Positions 48,209-53,542 of a stretch of 54,742 nucleotides of DNA are shown piece by piece; the first letter of the stretch is position 1; each line of letters opens with the position of its first letter. Origin of the DNA: a virus; IMG/VR virus record IMGVR_UViG_3300021961_000129, positions 1 to 54,742 of that record. One strand, 5' to 3'. The notes under the pieces were generated by a model, which worked only from the letters and a program-made list of their open reading frames with translations, did no database searches and was not told where the DNA came from. The translations under genes and the position numbers were made by a program.

Positions 48209-48499
48209 TTACCACTTTTTACCGTATGTTGGCTCTGTGCCATACGACCAATCATCATAATCATCATCATTACGAATTTGTTCATGTAGTTTGGTTTGTT
48301 TTTTTGCTCTTTCCATGAAAAAACCATACCCATAAGTATAGTGACCGCTATACTCTTTCCCACTAAAACTTGCTGGTTTTGCCTCTAAATCTTCAATTTT
48401 TGTAAAAAATTCATCGGCCGCATAATCCGTAATTAATTTTGTGGTTCCCCACATTTTTTTCATATAATTTGAGTCTCTATCTACTGGTAAATTTGACAT
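48209..48499 (-). CDS. Hypothetical protein, 96 aa
   Basis: Not recognised. The protein MSNLPVDRDSNYMKKMWGTT is hydrophilic with an aromatic, Gly-rich centre (SGKEYSGHYTYGYGFFMER) and an acidic DNDDDYDDW-like stretch (NDDDYDDWSYGTEPTYGKKW) at the C-terminus. No membrane segment. AGGAGC lies just before the ATG and a 17-nt perfect palindrome touches it. The gene is A+T-rich like the virion genes and is transcribed towards gp25, so a late accessory role is likely. Confidence 0.65.
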   Translation of the reverse strand: MSNLPVDRDSNYMKKMWGTTKLITDYAADEFFTKIEDLEAKPASFSGKEYSGHYTYGYGFFMERAKKQTKLHEQIRNDDDYDDWSYGTEPTYGKKW

Positions 48500-48507
48500 T
48501 TTAGCTC

Positions 48508-48524
48508 CTGATTTATTAAATCAG
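48508..48524 (-). promoter_or_regulatory. Perfect 17-nt palindrome abutting the ribosome binding site
   Basis: CTGATTTAATAAATCAG on the minus strand is an 8-bp perfect inverted repeat around one base. Its 3' end runs into the AGGAG of the 96-residue gene. It could be a small hairpin occluding the ribosome site or an imperfect late promoter (TAATAAAT). It resembles the palindrome at 16865. Confidence 0.4.
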
Positions 48525-48541
48525 AACTTTTTACGGGGTTG

Positions 48542-49009
48542 CTATCCCGAAATTTCTTCTGTCATTACCGATTTATACTCATCACCAAGTATTTTTTTCA
48601 AATATTCTTCATTCCAATACGTGTAGTATTCAGTCTGACCTAATTTTTTACGAATTTTACTTAATTTTGACTTAGATTGACACAAAATTAGGTTAAATTT
48701 CTTATTATTTGTCTGAACTCCATTAATAAAAGTTGGTTGTGATGCACAATCTTCGAAAAATGTGTAATAGGGGAACTTTTCATTATAAACTTCGACCCAT
48801 TTTTTAACAACATCAAGCCTCCAAAAATCATCTACAATAAAAATGATGACATCATACCCAGATTCGGGTACAATTTCATCAATTGGGCACTCTACTATTT
48901 TTGTATTTGATTTAGAAGCATATGGGCAAACAGAAAAACCTCCGAGTTCTTCTCTTTCTTTGGCTACTTCGTTAGCCCATTCTTGAATATATGCTTCTTT
49001 TTCGTTCAT
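48542..49009 (-). CDS. Hypothetical protein, 155 aa, with CPYA motif
   Basis: Not firmly recognised. The N-terminal EWANEVAKEREELGGFSVCP followed by YA is faintly like the CPFA start of DUF1415 proteins, but the rest does not settle it. The middle alternates beta strands and helices (GYDVIIFIVDDFWRLDVVKK, FPYYTFFEDC, KFNLILCQSKSKL), compatible with a small alpha/beta fold. Three of its four Cys lie at residues 28, about 60 and 108. It follows the 54-residue gene by one base. Function unknown. Confidence 0.65.
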   Translation of the reverse strand: MNEKEAYIQEWANEVAKEREELGGFSVCPYASKSNTKIVECPIDEIVPESGYDVIIFIVDDFWRLDVVKKWVEVYNEKFPYYTFFEDCASQPTFINGVQTNNKKFNLILCQSKSKLSKIRKKLGQTEYYTYWNEEYLKKILGDEYKSVMTEEISG

Positions 49010-49010
49010 A

Positions 49011-49175
49011 TTAACCTGCTGCTAGTGGAGAATTTGGATTTGGTTTATTTGGATTTGAACCAACTCTTGCTTGGGAAGCAACATCATATCCAAATACATT
49101 TACTTCAGGATTTGTTGGGGATGCTGGAGAATCGGATGGATTTGGTCCAACTTTTGGTGTTAATTCTTCTGACAT
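49011..49175 (-). CDS. Small Pro/Asn-rich protein, 54 aa
   Basis: ATG at 49175 opens MSEELTPKVGPNPSDSPASP and the frame ends NKPNPNSPLAAG before TAA at 49011. It is low in hydrophobic residues, rich in Pro, Asn and Ser, and probably disordered apart from VNVFGYDVASQARVG. A CTAAATA late core lies 28 nt upstream and the next gene begins directly after it. The tight packing and promoter make it more credible than its length suggests. Function unknown. Confidence 0.6.
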   Translation of the reverse strand: MSEELTPKVGPNPSDSPASPTNPEVNVFGYDVASQARVGSNPNKPNPNSPLAAG

Positions 49176-49202
49176 TGTAATAAAAATATAATAGTTTAGA
49201 AT

Positions 49203-49209
49203 TATTTAG
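49203..49209 (-). promoter_or_regulatory. Late promoter core CTAAATA directly after a stop codon
   Basis: The minus strand reads AAATAACTAAATAATTC. The TAA stop of the 50-residue gene is immediately followed by CTAAATA, 28 nt before the ATG of the 54-residue gene. Confidence 0.55.
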
Positions 49210-49362
49210 TTATTTACCTTGACCTCTGTATGGCTTACGAGCCTTATTACGACTTGTTGCTGCATATTTGGTTCCTGCACCTTGACCTTGACGAGTCAAT
49301 TTCGGTTTCCCAGGCATATAACCAGTATTCTTATTCAATCCACCTTTTGCTTTTACTGCCAT
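49210..49362 (-). CDS. Very basic small protein, 50 aa
   Basis: ATG at 49362 with GAGGT upstream opens MAVKAKGGLNKNTGYMPGKP, followed by KLTRQGQGAGTKYAATSRNK and a terminal RKPYRGQG. About a quarter of residues are Lys or Arg with almost no acidic residues, suggesting nucleic acid or virion association. It lies between the glycosyltransferase and the 54-residue gene. I recall similar short basic proteins in cyanophage genomes without a defined function. Confidence 0.65.
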   Translation of the reverse strand: MAVKAKGGLNKNTGYMPGKPKLTRQGQGAGTKYAATSRNKARKPYRGQGK

Positions 49363-49431
49363 TTTTAATTACCTCACATATGGTTTTATTTTCGCGCCAG
49401 AATTGTTTTAAAACGCGCCGAGTATAAGTTT

Positions 49432-49459
49432 TCTAGGGGATTCAAAGAACCCCCTTAGA
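49432..49459 (-). terminator. Hairpin after the glycosyltransferase gene
   Basis: The minus strand forms a nearly perfect inverted repeat, TCTAAGGGG against CCCCTAGA, with an inner TTC/GAA pair. It begins 10 nt after the glycosyltransferase stop. There is no T-tract on either side in the sense direction, so it may be a weak terminator or an mRNA 3'-end stabiliser. Confidence 0.5.
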
Positions 49460-49469
49460 GACCCGTATA

Positions 49470-50222
49470 TCAAATGATACGAGTCTTTTCGTGACCCACA
49501 CGAATCTTCGGATCACACCAGATTTCAAATCCTGCCTCTTTAGCATCAAGACAGAACGAAACGTCTTCACCACACATATCTTGAACTTCCCCAGAGTCAA
49601 AGACTTGCATCTTAGGAGCGAACCAGGGATACTCTAGAGACTCGAAGACACCTTTCTTAATTAGAACCCAACCAAAACCAGTATAGTCTACAGTGAAAGG
49701 CTTACGGCGTTTCGTCATAGTCTCTCCGGTCTCATGATTCATGACTCCACCATTGTTTTTAAAGTCATCTTCTTCCAACCAGTGAGCAACTGAAGTAGTC
49801 TGGCCATCTTCGGTCATGTACCAACCAGCAGCAATGTCCTTATCCATTGCAACGAGACGATAAAACTTTTCAGTATCAAAGACAATATCGTTATCAATCC
49901 AGAGTTGGTAATCATAATTCAAACGACCATCCCAAGGAATCTGTTTTGGTCCACGAAGAACATTTGCACCCAAGACTTTGCAACGTGCAAAGTTAACCAT
50001 GGAAGAGTAATCCTGTGAAATTTGAATACTTGCACCGTTTTGCACAAGATCAAAACAAAGTTGAACAAAATTCTTCAGAAAGATATATGAACATCCTCGA
50101 CCTGGTAGACAAAAAACAATTGATTTGCCACGAATAGTTTCTTTAGCAGCTTGCAAATCAAAATCGTCTTCGTTTTTCTTTGGAGTTGGCGCTGTAGCTT
50201 TAATCGTAAATCCTTTAGACAT
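49470..50222 (-). CDS. Glycosyltransferase-like protein, 250 aa
   Basis: The fold pattern of a GT-A glycosyltransferase is visible: SIVFCLPGRGCSYIFLKNFV near residue 33, SMVNFARCKVLGANVL near 75, then the DxD-type metal site in YQLWIDNDIVFDTEKFYRLV near 105. A GFGWVLIKKGVFE region is near 185, and GEDVSFCLDAKEAGFEIWCD then KIRVGHEKT near the end. Such phage enzymes transfer sugars to virion proteins, DNA or host surface glycans; the acceptor cannot be told here. It sits among late genes, so modification of virion fibres is a reasonable inference. Confidence 0.75.
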   Translation of the reverse strand: MSKGFTIKATAPTPKKNEDDFDLQAAKETIRGKSIVFCLPGRGCSYIFLKNFVQLCFDLVQNGASIQISQDYSSMVNFARCKVLGANVLRGPKQIPWDGRLNYDYQLWIDNDIVFDTEKFYRLVAMDKDIAAGWYMTEDGQTTSVAHWLEEDDFKNNGGVMNHETGETMTKRRKPFTVDYTGFGWVLIKKGVFESLEYPWFAPKMQVFDSGEVQDMCGEDVSFCLDAKEAGFEIWCDPKIRVGHEKTRII

Positions 50223-50266
50223 AAAATCAGAATAGCAATGTAGTTATTTTACCACCACAAGTCAAT

Positions 50267-50434
50267 TTATGCAATGGTTTCTGTGTTATTTAGAACGTAT
50301 GTAATTTGAGAATTCCAAAGATCTTTCTCTAAAGAACAGTAAGCTCTAATGATTTCAATCTTATGATTCAAATCACATTGTTGAACATTTTTTGCTACAA
50401 TATGATTATCTACTAAAATGTTATAGACATTCAT
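50267..50434 (-). CDS. Hypothetical protein, 55 aa
   Basis: ATG at 50434 gives MNVYNILVDNHIVAKNVQQC, then DLNHKIEIIRAYCSLEKDLW. I prefer this start because it overlaps the end of the previous small gene by 14 nt, a usual arrangement here. A longer in-frame form beginning 33 nt upstream cannot be excluded. Predicted alpha/beta, soluble, no known motif. Confidence 0.55.
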   Translation of the reverse strand: MNVYNILVDNHIVAKNVQQCDLNHKIEIIRAYCSLEKDLWNSQITYVLNNTETIA

Positions 50435-50588
50435 CTTCAATCTTTTCCAATAAATCTTCAATTTCATTTTTCAATGATTCATTAATTACAAGAATTTTAT
50501 CAGTATAAAGACGATATTGAATACAATCAATTAGTAAATCTTTTTCCTCATAGTTCAATTTAAGTTCCATATATTCTTTTATGTTCAT
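50421..50588 (-). CDS. Hypothetical protein, 55 aa
   Basis: ATG at 50588 opens MNIKEYMELKLNYEEKDLLI, followed by DCIQYRLYTDKILVINESLK and NEIEDLLEKIEDECL. It is helical and acidic, of the type (DLLIDCIQYRLY) seen in small phage proteins that look like regulatory or binding proteins, but no function is known. It overlaps the next gene and follows the oxygenase-like gene after 24 nt. Confidence 0.6.
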   Translation of the reverse strand: MNIKEYMELKLNYEEKDLLIDCIQYRLYTDKILVINESLKNEIEDLLEKIEDECL

Positions 50589-50612
50589 TTCAAAAATTAT
50601 ATATGATTTTCT

Positions 50613-51125
50613 TTAGCCATATTTTACCATACTTCCAGTAATTTGCAATGCATATCGATCTACAAGACTCATATTATAAAAACTATGTGGTGTATCATTT
50701 TCCCAAGAAAAACAATCTCCAGACTTCCATCCAGAAAATGACTGATCTTTGATTAAAATAATTTGACCAGGTTCCCAATCTTCCAACATAATTACAGATC
50801 TTACAATAGTCTCTGTAGTAATATTGAAAAGTTCTTTATATCTTGTATATGAATCACTATGATATGGTAAGTAACTTGCAGGTTTAAAAAGATTCACTGC
50901 ACTTACCAAATTATTCAATTCAGAAAAAAATGAAAATACGTACTCATGAACACAAGAAGGCATTGGGTTTGGTTCAAGATACTTATAGATATTCAAATTT
51001 TCTCTATTGTGCCCTGATGAAGTATATTGATCAATCTTATAGTCATCATGAAATGGTGCTTCTGTATATGATAACTGTTTAAAATCTTCAATATTCCACT
51101 GAGGGTGTATATGAAATTGTTTCAT
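50613..51125 (-). CDS. 2OG-Fe(II) oxygenase-like protein, 170 aa
   Basis: It has the iron ligands of 2-oxoglutarate/Fe(II) dioxygenases in order: HxD in ASYLPYHSDSYTRYKELFNI (residue about 92), and a distal His in GDCFSWENDTPHSFYNMS (about 147) followed by RYALQITG, where the Arg would bind 2-oxoglutarate. Such small oxygenases are common in T4-like cyanophages and often sit among structural genes. Substrate unknown; protein or virion hydroxylation, or nucleic-acid modification, are possibilities. AATAAATA precedes it. It is the last A+T-rich gene before the different right-hand block. Confidence 0.72.
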   Translation of the reverse strand: MKQFHIHPQWNIEDFKQLSYTEAPFHDDYKIDQYTSSGHNRENLNIYKYLEPNPMPSCVHEYVFSFFSELNNLVSAVNLFKPASYLPYHSDSYTRYKELFNITTETIVRSVIMLEDWEPGQIILIKDQSFSGWKSGDCFSWENDTPHSFYNMSLVDRYALQITGSMVKYG

Positions 51126-51429
51126 TCATAATATCGTTTTGAATATTTATTGAAACCCTGTGGGAGTTTTGTGGCCGGCAAAAAAATTTTTGAATACTTA
51201 TGGCTTTTCGAGCGCTTTTTGGGGTCGTTATAGATTAGGGTAGTGAGCGTTTTTTATTTTAGGGGGCCACCGCGCCCCGCGCTATAACAAACCGCCCGCC
51301 AAATAACTGCTCAAACTGCACGAAGACAACGAGCATAAGAACGCAGAAGCTTTTCGTTGTCGTGTAACGAATAGCTGTGTCCCCTCCAAGTGCTCATAAG
51401 CCTCAGAGGGGACTGCTGCTCATAAGCCC
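51126..51429. other. Gene-free boundary segment with two hairpins
   Basis: No credible gene. It separates A+T-rich late genes from the G+C-richer right block. It contains a GGGGGCC/GCGCCCC patch (51269-51288), an inverted repeat GACAACGA/TCGTTGTC (51325-51332 and 51354-51361) that can extend with CACGA/TCGTG, and a second inverted repeat GTCCCCTC/GAGGGGAC (51379-51386 and 51406-51413). The loop of the second carries CTCATAAGCCTCA. The second hairpin lies just after the 81-residue gene in the sense of transcription and may act as its terminator, though no T-tract follows. Confidence 0.5.
51144..51151 (-). promoter_or_regulatory. Putative late promoter AATAAATA
   Basis: The minus strand reads TTTCAATAAATATTC, 19 nt before the ATG of the oxygenase-like gene. 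It is the most upstream late-type core in the window and marks the right edge of the late block. Confidence 0.45.
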
Positions 51430-51675
51430 TCAGCCACTGGTCTTGAAGTATGCTGCACCGTTGCCCTCAGTGACAGCATTCTGTGCATGTGTGGCATGCC
51501 CATTGTATGCCTGACCGCGACGGTTAGTGTTAGTCCGAGGGCCATTCGTGCGGCTCATGATCAGTTCAGACTTCTTAGCCTTACGGGTGGGGAGCACAGT
51601 GTACTTGAGCTGCCCTTGAGTGTCAGCAATCAGGAGATCCAGTTTGCTTGCCTTTGCGATGTCAATGTTGGTCAT
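51430..51675 (-). CDS. Hypothetical protein, 81 aa
   Basis: ATG at 51675 opens MTNIDIAKASKLDLLIADTQ, followed by GQLKYTVLPTRKAKKSELIM. The second half is Asn/Gly/Arg-rich and probably disordered. It lies 43 nt after the YNGWSNYETWN gene and is probably read from the same promoter near 52.2 kb. Not recognised; codon and base composition are richer in G+C than the virion genes. Confidence 0.6.
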   Translation of the reverse strand: MTNIDIAKASKLDLLIADTQGQLKYTVLPTRKAKKSELIMSRTNGPRTNTNRRGQAYNGHATHAQNAVTEGNGAAYFKTSG

Positions 51676-51718
51676 GATGTTGTTAACGAAAGTGTGTGTG
51701 GTTAGAATAGACGAATGA

Positions 51719-51997
51719 TCAGAGCTCTTGCATCATCTCAATCATTTCCTCCTCATTGATTGCTTCATCATCCCAACGAACACCGTCACGAGTCTGTACC
51801 AAATGACGACCAATCTGCCCATTCATCATACAACGAACAAACTTAGCCCAAGGGGTCTCGGTGTCACTGCAGAACTCAACACAAGCCTTTGCAGTGTTAT
51901 AGAGAAACTGATCATTTCCAATCCACAGAGCAGCATTCCAGGTCTCATAGTTGCTCCAGCCGTTGTAGGTCTCTTGGGTGGTTTGGGTGTTGGTCAT
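51719..51997 (-). CDS. YNGWSNYETWN-family small protein, 92 aa
   Basis: I start at ATG 51997 (MTNTQTTQETYNGWSNYETW), which has GAGAGGA upstream, rather than at the longer in-frame start 51 nt before. The motif YNGWSNYETWNAALWIGND defines a small family common in phages and cyanobacteria (DUF7249-like, from memory) with unknown function. Residues 30-55 have two Cys (KACVEFCSD), and the C-terminus is very acidic (EAINEEEMIEMMQEL). It is the first gene after the 670-bp control region. Confidence 0.72.
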   Translation of the reverse strand: MTNTQTTQETYNGWSNYETWNAALWIGNDQFLYNTAKACVEFCSDTETPWAKFVRCMMNGQIGRHLVQTRDGVRWDDEAINEEEMIEMMQEL

Positions 51998-52195
51998 GTG
52001 TGTTCCTCTCAACATGGCTAAGATACCAGGCCTGGCTCCCTCTGGCATCTTTTGTGGCCAGTTGTACGGCTGTCCATAATGTCTCGGATCTCAGCTAATC
52101 TATGGTATACTCATGATCCTCTGTGGCTTGAGCTTAACATAAGCACTCTAGCCTAAGCTTAAGCACTCAGCCCTTTTATGAAACTCCACAGAGTA

Positions 52196-52225
52196 ATTAT
52201 ACAAGCCTCAGAGGGCTTATGTCAA
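52196..52225 (-). promoter_or_regulatory. Consensus sigma70 promoter with palindrome in the spacer
   Basis: On the minus strand TTGACA (52225-52220), an 18-nt spacer and TATAAT (52201-52196). The spacer contains the near-palindrome AAGCCCTCTGAGGCTT, overlapping where an operator would be expected. It would drive the 92- and 81-residue genes about 200 nt downstream. Such host-RNA-polymerase promoters fit early phage genes. Confidence 0.7.
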
Positions 52226-52262
52226 GAGCTGAACTTCTGTTCTCTTGGAGTGCTCATGAGGC

Positions 52263-52581
52263 TGTGGAAAAAGTATAAAAGTTTTCCACAGATTCCTCAT
52301 AAGGCTGTGGAAAACTCCAAGGACTTATGTGTAGCAAATTGTCAAGGTTCTGGGAGTTACTTTGTGTGCGTCCGGAGACTTATGTCGGGGGTCTCTTGAC
52401 ATTTATGCGATCGTGTGATAGCCTGCCCGCTTAGATCACAAGGTCTCAGAGGCTTTTTCATAAGCTATCAGAGGGGCCACAGAGAGAACAACTAGAGAGA
52501 AAGCTTAAACACAGCTATGTTTTTTTAGCCATTTATTTTAAGCTTAATTTTCCACAGCTTTTTCAACAGCATTGTGGAAAA
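52263..52581. promoter_or_regulatory. Five cyanobacterial-type DnaA boxes (TTTTCCACA)
   Basis: Exact matches at 52263-52271 (minus), 52282-52290 (plus), 52306-52314 (minus), 52548-52556 (plus) and 52573-52581 (minus). Boxes 1 and 2 form a perfect 10-bp inverted repeat CTGTGGAAAA/TTTTCCACAG around a 10-nt spacer; boxes 4 and 5 also face each other. TTTTCCACA is the DnaA box described for cyanobacterial oriC. DnaA binding here is inference. Confidence 0.55.
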
Positions 52582-52666
52582 GCTTTCAAAACTCATTGTT
52601 AGCAACTCTTTGAGGACTAAGAGTATGTAACTCCACTCCTCTCTAGGTGTTGTTTCAGTGGAGAGC

Positions 52667-52795
52667 TTATGGGTCATAAGACTCAGCATCTACACTACCT
52701 TGAGAGCAATCATCATAGAACAGCTCTTCCTCTGTTTTATTCGCATAGTGATCCATGATCTCTTGCTCAAAGTCAAAGAAAGCTTCTTCGTTCAT
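52667..52795 (-). CDS. Acidic small protein, 42 aa
   Basis: ATG at 52795 overlaps the TGA of the 61-residue gene (ATGA). The protein MNEEAFFDFEQEIMDHYANK continues TEEELFYDDCSQGSVDAESY and ends DP. It has about 14 acidic residues in 42 and a single Cys, and may be a small inhibitor-like or DNA-mimic type protein, but that is speculation. It is the last gene before the control region. Confidence 0.55.
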   Translation of the reverse strand: MNEEAFFDFEQEIMDHYANKTEEELFYDDCSQGSVDAESYDP

Positions 52796-52977
52796 TTGTT
52801 CTTCCTCATGTTGTATTCTCCGAGATTCTCTACATAAACCTCGTTGACACTTTCGTTACCTTGGAGTTCTAGAAGTTCTCTCCAATTCCATTCATTAGGA
52901 CTCACACAGTTAGTAGCATCAACTGTGAAGTCTATAGTAACCCTGTACCGTGTAACTTTGTTGTTGATTGTTTGCAT
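52792..52977 (-). CDS. Hypothetical protein, 61 aa
   Basis: ATG at 52977 with AAAGGA upstream. The protein starts MQTINNKVTRYRVTIDFTVD and has beta-strand character, then a helix NEWNWRELLELQGNESVNEV and YVENLGEYN. This strand-helix-strand pattern is common among small phage early proteins. A probable promoter (53016-53044) precedes it and the 42-residue gene overlaps its end. Function unknown. Confidence 0.6.
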   Translation of the reverse strand: MQTINNKVTRYRVTIDFTVDATNCVSPNEWNWRELLELQGNESVNEVYVENLGEYNMRKNK

Positions 52978-53015
52978 TGAGTGTGTGTCCTTTAAGTGTA
53001 AGAAACTACATGAGT

Positions 53016-53044
53016 ATTTTATACAAGTTCAGTGTTAAAGTCAA
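53016..53044 (-). promoter_or_regulatory. Putative sigma70 promoter TTGACT-N17-TAAAAT
   Basis: On the minus strand TTGACT at 53044-53039, 17 nt, TAAAAT at 53021-53016. It lies in the 3' end of the 56-residue gene and is about 39 nt upstream of the 61-residue gene. Confidence 0.5.
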
Positions 53045-53189
53045 CTGTTTTGTTGTACTTTTCAAACACTTCTTTTGTTACTTCTTCTGTGAAGTAATCT
53101 ACGATCTGATTGTAGCAATCTTCTTGTTGTTTGAGTGTAAGATTGTTCACCCAATTACCAGAGATAAAAGTCACTTGTGCTGATGGCAT
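53019..53189 (-). CDS. Hypothetical protein, 56 aa
   Basis: ATG at 53189 gives MPSAQVTFISGNWVNNLTLK, then QQEDCYNQIVDYFTEEVTKE and VFEKYNKTVDFNTELV. Clear amphipathic helical pattern. It overlaps the end of the 43-residue gene by 19 nt in another frame. No known motif. The regular sequence and dense packing support a real gene. Confidence 0.55.
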   Translation of the reverse strand: MPSAQVTFISGNWVNNLTLKQQEDCYNQIVDYFTEEVTKEVFEKYNKTVDFNTELV

Positions 53190-53302
53190 TTTTCTTGGAA
53201 ATAGTTAGCATAACTGGGGTTCGCACAACTATCACGAACAGTGGCAAAGATGAACAGCGTCAGTGGGACGATTGCGATAGCAAAGAGTGTGGTTCGGTTC
53301 AT
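53171..53302 (-). CDS. Small membrane or secreted protein, 43 aa
   Basis: ATG at 53302 overlaps the stop of the 62-residue gene as ATGA. The protein MNRTTLFAIAIVPLTLFIFA then TVRDSCANPSYANYFQEKCH has one hydrophobic segment (residues 5-21) after a positive N-terminus, followed by a polar tail with two Cys. It looks like a single-pass inner-membrane protein or a cleaved signal peptide. Role unknown. Confidence 0.5.
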   Translation of the reverse strand: MNRTTLFAIAIVPLTLFIFATVRDSCANPSYANYFQEKCHQHK

Positions 53303-53487
53303 GCGTTGTTGATTAGATCTTGTTCAATCTGTTGGAGCATGTTTTCTGTCCAAGCTTGTGGATCTGCGAGACCTTTGTTTGCGTAGAGTTTGCTATACCT
53401 CAGACCATAAAGATCTGGATTCAGGTGTTGCAACTCTTCAAGAGTTTGAGCAATCCGAACGTTGAGATTGTGTTGATCAGTTGTCAT
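53299..53487 (-). CDS. Hypothetical protein, 62 aa
   Basis: Start taken at ATG 53487 (MTTDQHNLNVRIAQTLEELQ); a TTG one codon before is less likely. Helical, with HLNPDLYGLRYSKLYANKGL and a C-terminal QAWTENMLQQIEQDLINNA. A TTGAAC-N17-TATAAT promoter is directly upstream, so it heads an overlapping three-gene unit (62, 43 and 56 residues). Function unknown. Confidence 0.6.
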   Translation of the reverse strand: MTTDQHNLNVRIAQTLEELQHLNPDLYGLRYSKLYANKGLADPQAWTENMLQQIEQDLINNA

Positions 53488-53513
53488 CAATCTGTGAATC
53501 GTTGTGCGGTTTG

Positions 53514-53542
53514 ATTATACCATCAGAACTCAATCGGTTCAA
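53514..53542 (-). promoter_or_regulatory. Sigma70 promoter TTGAAC-N17-TATAAT
   Basis: On the minus strand TTGAAC at 53542-53537, 17-nt spacer, TATAAT at 53519-53514, ending about 27 nt before the ATG of the 62-residue gene and overlapping the 3' end of the 63-residue gene. Confidence 0.65.

Larger units (their letters stand above)
51998..52666. other. Gene-free control region, candidate replication origin
   Basis: No convincing gene in 670 bp on either strand. Contents: a CCAGGCCTGG palindrome near 52026; four AGCTTAA elements (52131, 52155, 52501, 52540); a direct repeat AAGCACTC-AGCC near 52141 and 52161; a near-consensus sigma70 promoter (52196-52225); two 19-bp direct repeats (52253-52271, 52296-52314); and five exact TTTTCCACA/TGTGGAAAA boxes (52263-52581). 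An A+T-rich stretch at 52517-52551 lies next to the last two boxes. The combination resembles a bacterial origin or a densely regulated early promoter region. Confidence 0.6.

Noticed and set aside
49381-49425. CGCGCC pair and GTTTTAAAAC palindrome as an attachment site
   Set aside because: The CGCGCC pair is a short direct repeat only. There is no integrase and no other sign of integration.
51269-51288. GGGGGCC...GCGCCCC as an intrinsic terminator for the plus strand
   Set aside because: No T-tract follows on either strand. The T-rich run lies before it on the plus strand, and there is no plus-strand gene to end.
52178-52399. Plus-strand 73-codon frame beginning MKLHRVIIQASEGL
   Set aside because: It runs through the DnaA-like boxes, direct repeats and promoter, has no clear ribosome site, and opposes every neighbouring gene. 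The sequence is better explained as regulatory DNA.
52396-52424. Plus-strand TTGACA followed by TAGCCT as a promoter
   Set aside because: The -10 match is poor and no plus-strand gene follows. TTGACA alone is not enough.
51126-52666. tRNA genes, often present in cyanophages
   Set aside because: I searched by eye for the T-arm GTTCRANYC and cloverleaf pairing on both strands and found no candidate. The hairpins present do not fit a tRNA.
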